Source: Lepidurus packardi (Eukaryota; Arthropoda; Branchiopoda; Notostraca; Triopsidae). Taken from it: DNA of 64,000 nucleotides. Each line of letters opens with the position of its first letter. Within the stretch, counting starts at the first letter, position 1. The stretch covers positions 2,402,375-2,466,374 of the forward strand of contig JAKZAN010000002.1 in NCBI GenBank assembly GCA_023053545.1, in the 5' to 3' direction. The position numbers and the translations under genes were made by a program. The notes beneath the pieces were generated by a model. The model searched no databases. It had not been told where the DNA came from and worked only from the letters and a program-made list of their open reading frames with translations. This document shows, in pieces, positions 25,783-38,614 of this stretch.

Positions 25783-28385
25783 ATGATCATGTCAGAAATC
25801 GGTGTCCTGGTAAACTTCACTCCTTCAATTTAATTATTTCCTCAGGATATAGATGGTAAGTTTATCTTTTAATCAGTTTTAACTCTAGATTTTCCTTCTT
25901 TCTCTTGTTTTTCCCCAGCTTTAATACGTCAGATGGCTCAAATGAAGTTGCTAACAAGTGTTGAACAGGTCAAGGGTGGGTTTGCAAAACCTGTTTTTCT
26001 GTTTACGTTTCCTTCGTAACCTTTGATTGGAAATTGATTGCTTATATTATCCTCGATTTAGGTGCCTTCTCTCTATCTTTTTCGAATATGGAGGATACCC
26101 AGTCATTACCTTGGCCCTCATCAGCGGCGCCCACAGCCCTTAATCTAAATTCCGTAGTGCCTGGGAAGATGGCTGTGGATCATGGGAAATTATCGGTACG
26201 AGGCAAGCGACATGTGAAGAAGCAGCCACATAGCCCAGACCTTATAGTTTTAAGCGACGTAGACGGAACTGCGGGCAATTCTCCCGTTTCTGTAAGTTGT
26301 TTTGGCTAAACCAATACCAAACAGTTTGTTATCTAAAACTTCCTTTTATTTGCGTAGGGTCTGGAAGATGACAGTAGTGCGGTTACCACAGAAGGACCTT
26401 CCCCAGCTCTTTCGAGTGCAGATAGCGAGTCTCCAACGCCCACAAACAGCAGTAGCGTCGTTCGACCAGAAGATGCGGCCAGCTACTGGCATCAGCAACA
26501 AGGGCGAGCCGATGAGCATAGACAGCTATTAGGTAGAGTCGGTATCATTCCATCCTAACTTCGTTAATAAAAGTGTTTTGAAGGTACTGAAGGTGAAGAA
26601 GAGTCTTCTGACCGCCATTCAGACAGCTCTGACGCGGAAAGCAGTAGTGGTCATGAAGGGGATGGTCCAATCGCTAATTTAATTGACGTGGTACCTCTCC
26701 AGGAAGATTGTGATACGGGAGAGGACGACGAAGAAAGATCTCCCGAAGAACTCGACGAGGGTACATCGGAAAACGATGACGTCGACGAAACCTTATGGAC
26801 CATTCAGCCTGAACAATTGGCCTATTACACAGGCCAGTTTCGTGGCCTCCAACCAGATCTGCACGGTCTCTTGCCTGGCACATCGGCCAAACCCTTTTTC
26901 GAAAAATCTAGACTTCCCTTAGCAGAATTATCTAAAATATGGTAAGTTAGTCTTTGATTCAATGTATAATCCCTGAAATTTAAAACATTTTCTTTCTTGC
27001 AAATTTTTTAAGGCAATTAAGTGATGTTACTCGTGATGGAGCTTTATCGTTAGATGAGTTTTGCACGGCTATGCACTTGGTCGTCCTGCGGAGAAACGGG
27101 ATTCATTTACCTGAAATCTTGCCACCTTCATTGATTCCTGCGACTTGCACTGCTCAGCATTTGCCTCTGCCACCTGCACCGGTGTCGGAAATCGTGCATA
27201 GCAAACCCAAGACCGAAACCAAAGTATCACCTAAGGCTGCTGAGGTGAAATGTCAATTTTATAATGGTAATCCTAATTTTTTGTTCTTATTTAGTGGACC
27301 AGATTTGCAGATTCTCCGCCTGCTCCCAGTGTACCGCCTCCGGCACATTCTAGCACCGAAACTGCGGTATCTTCTCCGGGCCCTAAACCTGTAAATTTCG
27401 ACTTTCAGCGAGTAACAATAGAGCAGGTAACTTTTGAGGGGTTTTTGAAGGCGTGGTGGAAAAGATGTTACTAATCTACTGTTATGTTCACTTTTCTTCC
27501 AGGATCCTAGGATTTTGCATCCCGTAGCTTTACGATTAACCCCTGAAGCTCAACTACAGCCTCACCATTCTGCAGTGGGAAGTTCTTTGTCCTTGGACGA
27601 ACCCAGTTCTACTTCTACTTCGCGCGATCGTAAGCTGAGCGCTTCCTTATCAAGGGCTGTGCCTTCCAGGGACGAAAGTGGGCCTGTTAGTCTACCCGGT
27701 GGATTGTCAACCACCAAAAAGGAAGCTCCTCCTCCGCCACCTCCTCGTCCCTTTAAAGGGCACTCGAGGAGTTCGTCTTTAGATTTGCAGCAATTAGGTA
27801 ACTCTCCGTCTCTTGTAATATCTCCGAGATTCTTTTAATTTAGTACGTCTTTCTTAGGCAATCGAAACACATCTACTCAAGTCGTTGTTAATACCGCACC
27901 GCCAGCTGTCCCGCCTAGGATATCTCCTAATAGTGTAATTTTTACATGAATATAATTAAGAAATGAACAAGTGGAAGCTTTAAGGACTGTTGTAATGTGT
28001 TGTTTATCTCCTGGATTAGACGTCGCCCAGGAAAGTGAATATTCGCACTAAAGAGGAGGCCGAAGCGACAGCATTATGGAGCCGACCAGTCGCCGAAACG
28101 ACCGAAAGTTCCGAAGTATTCCCGACTCGCGAAGGCGGCGCGTTTGAAGTCTATCGCAAGCCCAGCTTGAGCCAAGGCGTAGTTTTACCTTCTTCTGCAC
28201 CTCTGCAAGCTGGCGCCACCTTTCCTGCGAGTAATGGAGTCGGTGTTAGTCCAGTTGAAGTGATGAAGAAACGAGTTGAAGTTTTAAAAAAGTTTCAGTC
28301 GCAGTTATTAAAAGAATTATTGGAAATGGAAGACGACAAAAGTGGATTAGAAACTCATCTGCTGTCAGTCAAGGCTAAAGAATAA
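25783..28385 (+). CDS. REPS1/2-like RalBP1-associated EH-domain protein, lacking the first EH domain
   Basis: Exons 25783-25809, 25846-25855, 25919-25975, 26062-26291, 26358-26532, 26584-26941, 27013-27244, 27295-27426, 27503-27797, 27858-27934 and 28020-28385 keep frame throughout and give 652 residues. After a Ser/Asp/Glu-rich region, the EH domain spans 26780-27160: [19 protein letters not shown], then [20 protein letters not shown] and [12 protein letters not shown], with the EF-loop D-x-T-R-D-G. Then come Pro-rich segments ([13 protein letters not shown]) and a C-terminal coiled coil with [19 protein letters not shown] proteins bind RalBP1 and NPF-containing endocytic factors. The usual N-terminal EH1 (about 100 residues) is not found upstream. 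The start and the 10-nt second exon are the least certain parts. Confidence 0.88.
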
Positions 28386-31300
28386 GTAAAGAAGCTGAAA
28401 TAGGTATCGTTTCAAGTGTTATGAAAAAACAACAAGGAAGATGGATAAGCAGTTTTTTAATCTGTTCTCTTTCTTTTGTGTGCTATGCTAATGTTCTGTT
28501 CTTTTGTGCATTGAGACCTTTTTCAAATTCCAAGTATTTATTTCTTATCGCATAAAAAGGTAAAGAAAAGAGGATCTGCGCATGGATGTTTTTTGGGGCA
28601 ATATTTTGTGTTGGAACTTCCCTCCCCATTTCACTTTTCTTAGGAAAAACAACACGTGTTTAACACCCAGTTTACCAGGCAGCTATTCTCTGTATGGCTT
28701 TAGGCTCAAGTTCGTTTTTTTACCCTCCCTAATTTTTTGGCAAATCTGTGTTATATATTTCTTGCAAGTTAGTTTAAGAGGAATTTCGGCAATTTCAAAG
28801 CCCCCAACACGTCCATTTGGTTTAAAGGCTTACTATTGTTACACATGATTTATGATGTGGCCTCCTCCATATATATATATATCAAATTTTTGACATATTT
28901 GAAAAGCCTAACCTAACTTGCTGGCCTCTGTAATTATTAATTGTTCACCAAACAAAGGAAATCGATGAAGCAAAACTTACCTTTACTTAAGTGTTTTTGC
29001 CATTTAGTTTTTCTTGGGTCAGGTCTGACTTGTAGTGTTAACCCCGACGTGCCTCCAAGTTGCTCAGTAATAAGAAATTATGGACCGAGGAAGCGAGGAG
29101 GACCTGGCCGGGTTTCGTAGCTTTATTCCGGTATGCCTAACTGACCCTGCCTTACAGCCCAGCAGTCACTCGCTCGGGGAGGATTGGGTTGTTTTTATTA
29201 ATTTATTTGTCGTTATCATCAGTAGTGGATGTGTCTTACTTTTTACTAAAATTTTTGGAGGAATTTCTCATAATTAATGTTCTATCTCACTTGAACCTTA
29301 TAATCTGAGCTTCGAACTTGAAACCAGCTATTTAGGGATTTAGCACCATAGGTGTTGTGTTGTTTTTGTTTTAGCATTTTGAGATTCATTTCGAATTGGA
29401 TTCTGTACAACCCGAAGTTTGACTATTATCTTAGGTCGAGCTTTGTAATCCACAAGATGTTACAGGCGTGACCCAGTAGTTCAATCTTCGCTACAAATGA
29501 ATCCATTCTTTGCCCAAAGGCTACCGCAGCAACACGGTTCGTACTTACCTAACAATGGAAACAATGGTCGTCAGTCCAGCCCGGTCGAGTTTCTTGTCAG
29601 TAACAACATTGGTGTTTTTCGTGTCGGGTGTTCAAGAGCTCCTCTTCAAGTTGTGGCTCCAAGTTCGTTAACTCTGTTTTTCTCTGCGACCTTCTTCAGC
29701 TTGACAAGGGAAAGAATGTCTACATGAAAGGAAAATACTGCACTACATGTACTACTTCATTGAACTTGGGACCACCATATACGTATATATCCCGCATCTC
29801 CGACTTCATTTGCTCCCATCATTGGATTTATTGTGGAGTTCTATTGAGCTACAATTCCTCTATTGTATAGTTTCGACCATCTGGCTCTGGCAGTTTGGCA
29901 ACTTTTTAATTACTCCCTGAACTTAAACCCATACAGATTTCGAATAAACGAGAAGGAAAACAGAAAAAAAGAAAAAAAAGGTCGGGGGGAAAGTTGAGGC
30001 CCACAGTCGCCTATTTCTTTCCATCTCGTCTCGAATCAAAGATTGAGAGAACAAAGGGAGAAGATGTTCCTCCTTTCGGAAGCGGTATCGTAAACTTGGC
30101 CCCGCTGTATAGCAGAGTTCGGATCCAAAGCGTTAGTGGTACCGCTACAAAAAAATTACTCCCCTAAATTGGTTCTGTCAGCGATGTCAGCGTACAACAT
30201 ACCGATAGCATTTCTTTCCGTGTGTTTCGCATGTTTTTTCTTTTTTTTTTCTTTTCTTCTTCTGCTTTTCGCTCGGCCCGCGACAAAACAGGCTTTTTCC
30301 TTTCATTTGATTTCTTTTCACCTAGTCGGTCTTCTTCGCGTACAGATTCCAAAAATTAAGCTGGCCTTTCCCTTATACCTTCCGGAAAACCTCTCCAACA
30401 CATGCGCAACGTCATCACTCCTCGCAAGCCTCTTACGCGCGTAAAATCTCCCTTCCTTGCCGGAAGACGGCCAGTCATTTGGCTTCCAAGAAAGATCACA
30501 GCAGCTTCTTGTGCGACGTCTCCTGTGAAAAAAGTCGTGTTGTATTGTATTGGAACCCATTGTTAGCCCACTGACGTGCTTTTCTAACTGGCTGATTTCC
30601 GCGATCCAAGACAGATTCTCCTGTATGGCACCTATGCGGACCAAATTGAAATTTTTTTTGTCGTTCAAGGTAAAACAAATTCTCTGGTTTCCTCACGATT
30701 AGTCATTAGGGTAATAGCTTGTCTTTGGGCCCCCAACGAAGCTCGTTTTGAATCTTTGAACCACGTTACGAAATACAGTTTCTTTAAAACCATATCGCTA
30801 AACTTAACATTGGGATTTTTGGTGCAAGTTCTTTGTGGAAATTCGAGCTTATCAGCACGAAAACAACAAGATTCCTCGTTGGCTGGTTTCGAAACCAAAC
30901 TTGAAGAGAAAACCAAGCCGACGATTATGGAAGCAAGTCGTGATGTTAAAAAAATTAGAAAAAGCTCCACTTTCTGTCTGCGGTTCTTATTAATCTACGT
31001 GGGTATCGAGGAAAAGATGAATTCCGGTGTATTGACAGGTTTTGTTTACTTATATAAAGCAAGTTCAATATTGACGAACGGTTATAGGATTTTTCTACTC
31101 GACATATCATTTTACCTTAAGGATAACAGCAGGCTCAAATTTATGTATTCATGAAGGGGAAAAAGACATAACTGAAGCTCCAGATAGCAAGTCTAGCATG
31201 TTTCCGAAAATATTAGAATTTTTCAACAGTAACTTTGCCAAGATTTTCTTAAAAATTTCTATCATATTTCTAAGAAGTGCAAGTTTGTTGAAGCCTGAAG

Positions 31301-34300
31301 CAATATAATACATTATAAGAGTTTTATGGCCTGGAAAAATCTAATTTTGTCCCGTGGTATACTGACTCTTTACTCCAGAGTTGGTTGAAAAATTTGGGGT
31401 AGTTTAGTCGAAAACGTACTGAGCGTTTTTTTCTGGGAGATAGGAACAGAATTCAGTCAATTGTCAACTGGAACCCGTGAGTGGAATGTTGAAAGATGCC
31501 TGACGTGTACGTGCGTTTGACGAAAGAGGCTAATACATAAATGTCGTCATCCATATAACCTCCCATTGCGAGCCAACTGTTGGACAGTTCATGCTGGTTT
31601 CCTGATAACTTGTTTACGGTTTTCTCAACGAACTTAACTCCTGCTTCTCCCCAACAGATTGCCAAGGTTTTCTTCCGCGGTGGAGTGACTGACTGTGAAT
31701 TAAGTGGAAGGTTTGTATCCCTATACGATCCTTTCTGACTTTTTTGGTTTCTCACGCGTTAAGCCCAAGAGACAAACGAGGGTCCTAATGGATTAGAAGG
31801 TTGGGCCGGAATTGTAGGCAAGGCTTTTTGCCAAGTTTGGTATATAGACTTCCGTCTGAAGTCATCGGATACTTTCATACATACTTGTTCGCTGTTCACT
31901 GTTGGGAAAGCAGGTATTAGGCCTGTCTGGTGTACCCAAGCAACTAAGCTAAGCTATAGTGAAGAGCAATAGCTCTTGTTTGTGCAGCGCACCGAATGTG
32001 ATGAGCTATAGTGGGGTACATCATGGTCGTGTTTTGGCGGAAAGATGAGGGTGGGTATTCAATTCTTGGTGTGTGTGGGTGCGGAGTGGCCTGGGGTGTG
32101 CCAAGTGATCATTTTAAGATAAATGGATCTTGATCGCAAAAAGGCTTGCCCCCCGAGACAAGATATAACAAACCTTCAAGAGAGCGGAAGGTCTTTTTGT
32201 TATGAGTTGTTGTGGTTCGCTTGGCTGGGAAGAGTGAAATATCATAGAGCGTAGTACATAATGGTGGGATTATGAAGCAATATAGCTTCTGATCATATGG
32301 ATGGCGTGCCTTGAGAGTAAGAGAACCCCTTCTTGGGGCTTCCTCTTTCCATGTTTTACCCTTTAATGGCTATTATATATAGAAATGAGGCCATATGCCA
32401 TACCACAGCCTCTTTCTGTGTTGTGTATCCCGAAATTCCGACCCCTTTCGCGGCCTTTTACCGAATTAATATGCCAGGGGCCTGAAAGGACCAACCAAGA
32501 GGCGCATAAAAACTGTGTGGACCCTGTCACATGCAAATTCCTTAATTAAACCCCAACAGGAAGTTGGTTACTACAGCTTAGGTCCGTTTCCCAGAACTGG
32601 CTCCCTCAATCAGCGAGAGAAATGAGAGCAAATGTTCTCCGATTTCCGATGTGTTGCAGATATTTCGGAGCTTAAGCTTTTTGCTGAAGTTGGTGTAATC
32701 GAATTCTGTTCGGCTTTATGGAATAGCCTTATATCCGGACTGTCATCCTAGGAGTTCCCACTGTTACAGTGTATTCCCTCAGAAATTCCTATCTTATGTT
32801 GGGGCTATCCAAGACTATTTCCCCACTTATATTCATGCATTTAATCGAAGAATTCTTGTTACGAAGCCGAGTCGTGTACCAAAAGGACTCCTTTTTGGAA
32901 GACTAGATGCAGAGAATTTCGATTGTTTTGAGGATAGCTTTGGGAATTAAAGAGTAATTACGACTAAGTCTGTCAAAGCTAAGGCTTGCCTTACTGCTAT
33001 TTTTATTTGTCCAGCGGCAGCAAAAAAAATATGGTTGGCTGGGACTGGAATTCCCACAGCATTTCGTGGAAGGGACTCCAAATGAATTCCATTTGCGACT
33101 TGAGACCGTCGTCAGTGGCGTTGAGCCGAAAATGCTCGCAGTTTGTGGAGAGAGCCCTCGTCTTTTAGCAATTTCCTGTGTTTTCTGGTTGGCGTTGATT
33201 TTCATGTTCATTTGACTTGCGTGACGATGACATGCATGAAGTAATTTGCACATCAGGGGCCCCCAAATAGGACTTGCCATGTTGCTTATAGCATATAGAG
33301 CAAGCAATATGTTAAGTAGCAAGTAATCGGAGTGACAGACCAAAAGCTAAGCGGTTGTGTACGCCAAAGTCACCAAGGCGTAAAAACCTTCGTCCGTGGG
33401 TGGCTTTGGACCTCGTAACTTCTCTCTCTATACTTGTCCCTTATGAGTAAAAGGGTTGTAGGGTAGGAAACAAATGAGCCCCCCGACAATAACAAGAAGA
33501 AACCCAGGGGATATTAGAGCCTACGAGGAAGGGAGTAACAGCAGAACTTGTTTTCCCTGAGCGAGATGGTAACTGGTAAAGATATGTTTTTCGGGTCGAA
33601 ATTTTCACTTCTTTATGGAGCACATACGCTAAGCATACAATGATTTGTCCATTTTCCCATGCTATCATCAGTCAAAGTTAAAACTGCAGAAATAGCAATA
33701 TACCCGCTTCGCTGATTTCGCAGTGCTCGCTAACGATATTGGACAGCTGCAAGCCTCACGAGACTTTGACAAGACAGCATTTCTTTGAGACATTTCCGAG
33801 TGTTGCTGTTCTCTCTTTTTTGTACAACTCCTCATTTCTTTTCTAAAAAAAGAGAGAAAATGGAATTCTGGATGTTGCTTTGATCTGAGCAACAAGAACT
33901 TGCAGTCAGTCACGAAGCACCAAGTAATATTGCATAAAGGGGGATATTTCTCAAAAAATGCCTTACTAATAATAGGATACATAGCCTACATATATTAGCG
34001 GCAGGTTTGGCGAAATAGTCTTGAGCAAGTTTAACAGTGCAATACTGTGTCAGTATTATTGGACGTGTATTCCAATTACCGTACATAGTTGCTAAGTCGT
34101 ATTACTGCAAGCAGCATCGCTATATGGCGTTTGCATGTATACAGTAAGTATTCAAGGCGATTGTGCCGTATGGGGATGGGGAAACGCATCTAATTGCCAA
34201 AACTAGAGTCTCTCGGGTCAATGGAAGGATCAAAGGGGTCATCTGACAATCCCAATTCCACACAAACAAGGACTTCGTGTTACTCTCTCCAGCATAATTC

Positions 34301-35901
34301 AACTCTACGTCGTTATACCGTACCTTTACTTCATGTTTCTGTCAGTTTTCGACGTTTGCTTCAATGGTTGGGTTGGATTGCTGTTTAAGCGGGCTCAAAG
34401 GTTGCCATCACTGAAAGGACCAAGACATCCACTTGAACTTCGGGCAGCTTTATTCAGGGGGGAAAAGGAAATAACATGAGGTGCTGCTGTATTTTATATA
34501 CATATCTATATCTACAAAGAGCGAAATAATGGTTGTCGTGACATGTGCTAGCCATATTATTTCTCCTTAGAGAACTCCATTAAGTTTTATCCTGTTCTCC
34601 TTTTTTTCTTTGTCGCTGCTCATATACGTCATCTTGTTTCTAGTGACGGAGGCCCCAATCATTTAGACGTTATAGAGTTTGGTGAGCTTGAGTTACTTTC
34701 TGCGTAATAGAGGGATCCCTGTCCTTAAACGAGTTTGAGAGAAGCAATGCATAAGTAATAGCGAAATCGCGCAAGGAGCTGTCCGTACAACATCGCTTTC
34801 ATTTTACATTCAGAATTCAGATTACAAATTATTATTTTTTTCCCCACCTTTAAATCTTCTGGATCACTCCATAGCTATTAGCCTTTGCCGTTCTGACTAG
34901 TGAAACTTTTCTGCTCTACAGGTCAAAAGACAAGATTCCCCTTGATAAAATGTGCAACTGTAATTATACGGAGGGAAAGAAGTCCCAACTTTCTTTTTTA
35001 TTCTACTTTACTAATTATTAAAAAAATAGAATTACGTACCCAGGATGTTCCGTACACTTCTATATCTTGCTTGGGAATCCAAATATAGTAACAATGGTCA
35101 GCATTGAAAGACTTTTGGTACTGGATTGAGCCTTTCCGGAACAGGATTTGGATTAGTGTTACCAAAAAGAACCACACAAAAAAACAAGAAATGGTCTGGT
35201 ATGGCGTGTTTTCTGGAATTACTACTTGGGTTGTCTGTTCCTAGTTACGTATTTGCTATACTTGCTCAAAATAGCAAAGAAGAGAAGGCTCTCGACCATG
35301 GTTATAAGACCGACAGACGAATCCACCCATGTGTATAGGCTTCAATTTATATAGCTGGCTTTGGAGATAGACAAACAAACCTCCCTCTTCCTAACCAAGA
35401 CTTTCGCAAGACCGCCCGTAAACCATGAACAAGATTTTGCATGCTTGAAATAAGCGTGTTTGGACCATTTCTCTTGCCTCTTGGACCAGATTTGTAGTCT
35501 TTGATTTTTCCTGTATTTAATACTTCAGCTGTTGACTATGTGGGGGAGACATGTACTGAGTAAAGAATATAAGAAAATAAGGGCCAAGACGTGGGTGTTT
35601 ATAAGGAGGAATGGATCGTGAAATGTATTTCGATAGTAATAGCGAGATATATTCAATATTGAAGCATGTTTGCCTTCTCCCGTCCAGTAAATATACGGGA
35701 AGGGAACCGTATTTGCTCGAAATGCAAATAGACCAATCTTTTTCTTCCTTTTTTTATTAGTGTTTAGTGTCAAGCTCTAAGAAAAGATTTGTTTCGCAGG
35801 GCAGGGATGGTTTTGATTGGTACAATCGTCAGTAGAGAGGGATTTTTGTACGAATTTTTTGGAGATTGTTTTAATGCCAAATGGTGTTTTTCTCGTTGTA
35901 G
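28386..35901. other. 7.5-kb stretch without a supported gene
   Basis: The first part must contain the REPS 3' UTR; an AATAAA occurs near 29942. A pyrimidine tract lies at 30231-30262. Scattered open frames of 60-146 codons lack family motifs and flanking splice sites that extend them. The DNA just before 35902 ends in a good acceptor (TCTCGTTGTAG), so 5' UTR exons of the next transcript probably lie here. Small hairpins and repeats at 31931-32203 are described in the findings. Confidence 0.5.
32165..32203. repeat. Small hairpin with 13-bp stem and a 4-nt bulge
   Basis: ATAACAAACCTTC (32165-32177) pairs with GAAGGT (32187-32192) and TTGTTAT (32197-32203), leaving CTTT bulged and a 9-nt loop. 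It is too short for a typical pre-miRNA. Confidence 0.5.
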
Positions 35902-36506
35902 ATGTCATGGCGGGTCGAGCAGTTGCTGCTGATATTGTACTGCTGTTTCCTTAGCTGCTGCCAAATGGGAATCCGAGCCAGCAATGTTTCTGTTATTGCC
36001 GCCCCGGCTACGCCTGCTAATACCACCAGCAGCAATATGGAAAACAATGCTCAAGTGCGACCTTTGCTGCAAGACTCCGCTGCTCTTAAGCCATGGCCAA
36101 CGTTGCCCACTGCAGGCTCCTCTTTTGCATCTGTCATCCTGCAAGGGAAAAGCGGACCATTAGGGATCAATCAAGCCTCACTGAATGAATCCACCTTGTT
36201 GTCGAACTTGTGCCGCGTACAAGGACGTTACTTGCTTCCCGAACTCTTTGACTTGGATACTTGTGCGCTGTGTTATTTCTACATACCGGACCAACCCGCA
36301 TTCTTCAAGCCCGGCAATAAATTGAACTTGACCATAAAGCCACTATGGATCAATCAGACCGCTTTTTACGTCAATTTCCTTGGCAACGGATCAGTGGCTG
36401 TAAGTATGATTTTATGGAGTTTTAGCTTTTTCTTTCTTTTCTCTTATTCCCCTCGCAGGAATTACCAACGTTGTCGTTGGGCCAGACCCACGTGGATGCC
36501 TTGTGA
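35902..36506 (+). CDS. Putative small secreted glycoprotein (or upstream exons of the following receptor)
   Basis: I do not recognise this protein. ATG at 35902 directly follows an acceptor-like TTGTAG. The first exon (35902-36399, 166 codons) starts with a strong signal peptide (LLLILYCCFLSCC core). It then has a Pro/Thr/Ser/Asn-rich region and a compact part with three Cys (LCRVQG and DTCALC) and hydrophobic strands FYVNFLGNGSV. Six N-X-S/T sequons are present. A textbook 59-nt intron (GTAAGT ... CTCGCAG, 36400-36458) leads to a short exon coding ELPTLSLGQTHVDAL and a stop, giving 181 residues. Alternatively exon 1 splices in phase 0 to the receptor exon at 38615, making an extended receptor ectodomain; a GTGAGG donor at 36503 is a third option. 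The small local intron makes me favour a separate product. Confidence 0.5.
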
Positions 36507-38614
36507 GGTCGAATTGAATTCTAAAAGCTTTGAATTGAGGAGCTTGAAGTTTTTCTTTCCGGATTAAAGGAAGAAAATTGCAACTGTCAAGTTACCTGAA
36601 CGAGTGCTGAAACCCATCTAAAAGGGAGGGAAAAAATAATGAAATGGAACAATTTGGGGCATTAGCATGCAGTTTGATTAAGAATTTCGTTTTCTTTGAA
36701 TTGTAGCAACTGAGTTGACAAAGCTTGATTGGCAGTATTGAAAGTTCTCCTTTTTCATTAAATTGGGTTATAATAGCAAACGTTTGTGACAAATATAAAA
36801 GTCAAAGAGCACAGAAGGCAAAGATATTAAGTTTAGAAGGCAAGAAAAAACAAAACTTAAAACCTTTTTCATATATAAGCTTGCATAATTGTAAATATGT
36901 TAGCAAAACATAGACGTGTTTCTCCTCTGAGACCAGCCTGAGTATATTAATGTGCCTACTGAGTCCTTCGTTAATTGCAACTCGAGAGAAGAGGAGATTT
37001 ATTGCTTGGACGTGGCAATTTCCGGATAACATAGAGATGTGGAAATAGAAAAGTTGTCAGTTTTTATCTGCGAACTCTACGAGTTACATAACGCCTTCTG
37101 ATTACAGCTTTGGTCCTATTTCTTTGACACTTTTATAGAACTTTGTGTAAAACTTTCAGTTGAAGTCGTTCGGTAGCTCTTTCGAAATGCAATGACATCA
37201 CTTTCCTTTTACATTTTTTTTATTTTTTACGTAAAATCCTGTTAACCCAAGGCATCAGCGGAGGCAAGCACGTTTGCGATTACCATAGTAGATGTAACAT
37301 CAAAGTGTCCCCTGACTTTTTGTTTACTTCAAAAAGTTACCTCCGGACAAGTTTCGTTTTCATAATGAGATATTGGCAAACGAGGGCACTGGACTTTCAC
37401 TCTTTGTGAAAATCGAATGTTTTCCAAACCTCTAAACATAAAGCTCTTTTGCCTTGGTGAGGCTAACACAGAAGTTTGATCATCCGAACTAGGAACGCCC
37501 GTAACCGATGCCTTTTCCTTCACTTTGCTTTTATCTCCACGCTCCAGGAACATATATTGTTATATAAATAGCTTATATATTTCCGATTCCTTTGAAAATT
37601 TTACACGAAAGTTTATAGAAAAAATATTATATGAAAGTTGCCTAGCAAGAAGCTTTATGGAAAAAGCATTGTTTTCTTCTAGAGTATACTTTCGCTGTTG
37701 AGTCTTTTCATTCCTGTAATGATGTACTGCCAATCAGGTTGACGTCATTAGCAGCTTATGGAGCAAACAAAATCGGGCATGAAAAGCTAGTCCTATTTAC
37801 TCTTGATCAAGAGCGACAAAATCCGTTAAAAACAGGCAAAGATGCTGAATGCTATCTACAATCGTAATTGGCTTTTATGTGCTACACATAGTTATCTTGT
37901 GTTGGAAAGGCTTATAGAATCGGAATTCGATAAAGCCTTTTTTCGGGTTAGATAACTCCGGAACGGAGCATGTAGCCAGTCCGAGTTGACTTTAATGAGG
38001 GCTTTATTACCGGAATAGCTGTGAGGTTTATTATTAAATGTGGGCGGCGGCAAAAAAAGGAGGTACATCGAAGGGACCCGCTGTCGTACAAAACAATGAG
38101 TCAGCTTACAATACGGTGCTACAAATAGAGCTGTCCTCATAACTTGTCTCAGTTGATTGCCCGGTTAATTAAATCCCGAGAGAGCACACTACAAATCCAG
38201 CATCGTCCTTTGAACGCCACGTGTCTACTTATACCAGATATGGCCAGATATTTGGTTCTATTTATAGACTATTGAAGTAAAAGGATGAAGCTCTCCTGCG
38301 CTTTTTCAATTTCTTCCCTTTCCTTTTTCTCTTTTCATTTCTTGACAGGAACTAATGTTCCAAAATGAAGTAGCTTAATAATTCTTACTTTTTTAAAAAG
38401 GGGAAAGGGAAAAATATAAATGTTAGGCATCACGAGCTGTATTTTTTCTTGGTGTTAAGCTCAGCTATTTGTTACGGGCTTGCATATTTCTTCGCTATTT
38501 CCTTTCTTGATGGTGCCTGTTGTATTTTATTTTAAGGTTAGACCATGCATGACCCCTGAAAGTAATGATAATATTTATGTGTTTGTTTCGATTTTCCCTT
38601 CTTCGGAAGGACAG
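36507..38614. other. Non-coding stretch upstream of the receptor ectodomain exon
   Basis: AT-rich DNA with no recognised exon; a full CRE TGACGTCA lies at 37740-37747. It is either an intron of the receptor gene or the intergenic region in front of it. Confidence 0.45.

Noticed and set aside
29497-29727. 76-codon open frame with a Gln/Asn-rich start (NPFFAQRLPQQHG)
   Set aside because: Short, unmatched to any family, with no flanking exon continuing it; probably 3' UTR or intergenic DNA of REPS.
30231-30262. Long T/C tract that could be a branch/polypyrimidine region of a hidden gene
   Set aside because: No AG-bounded coding exon with recognisable sequence follows it.
32903-33343. 146-codon open frame on the minus strand in the gene-poor region
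   Set aside because: No signal peptide, domain or family motif, no splice-linked continuation, and composition like surrounding non-coding DNA.
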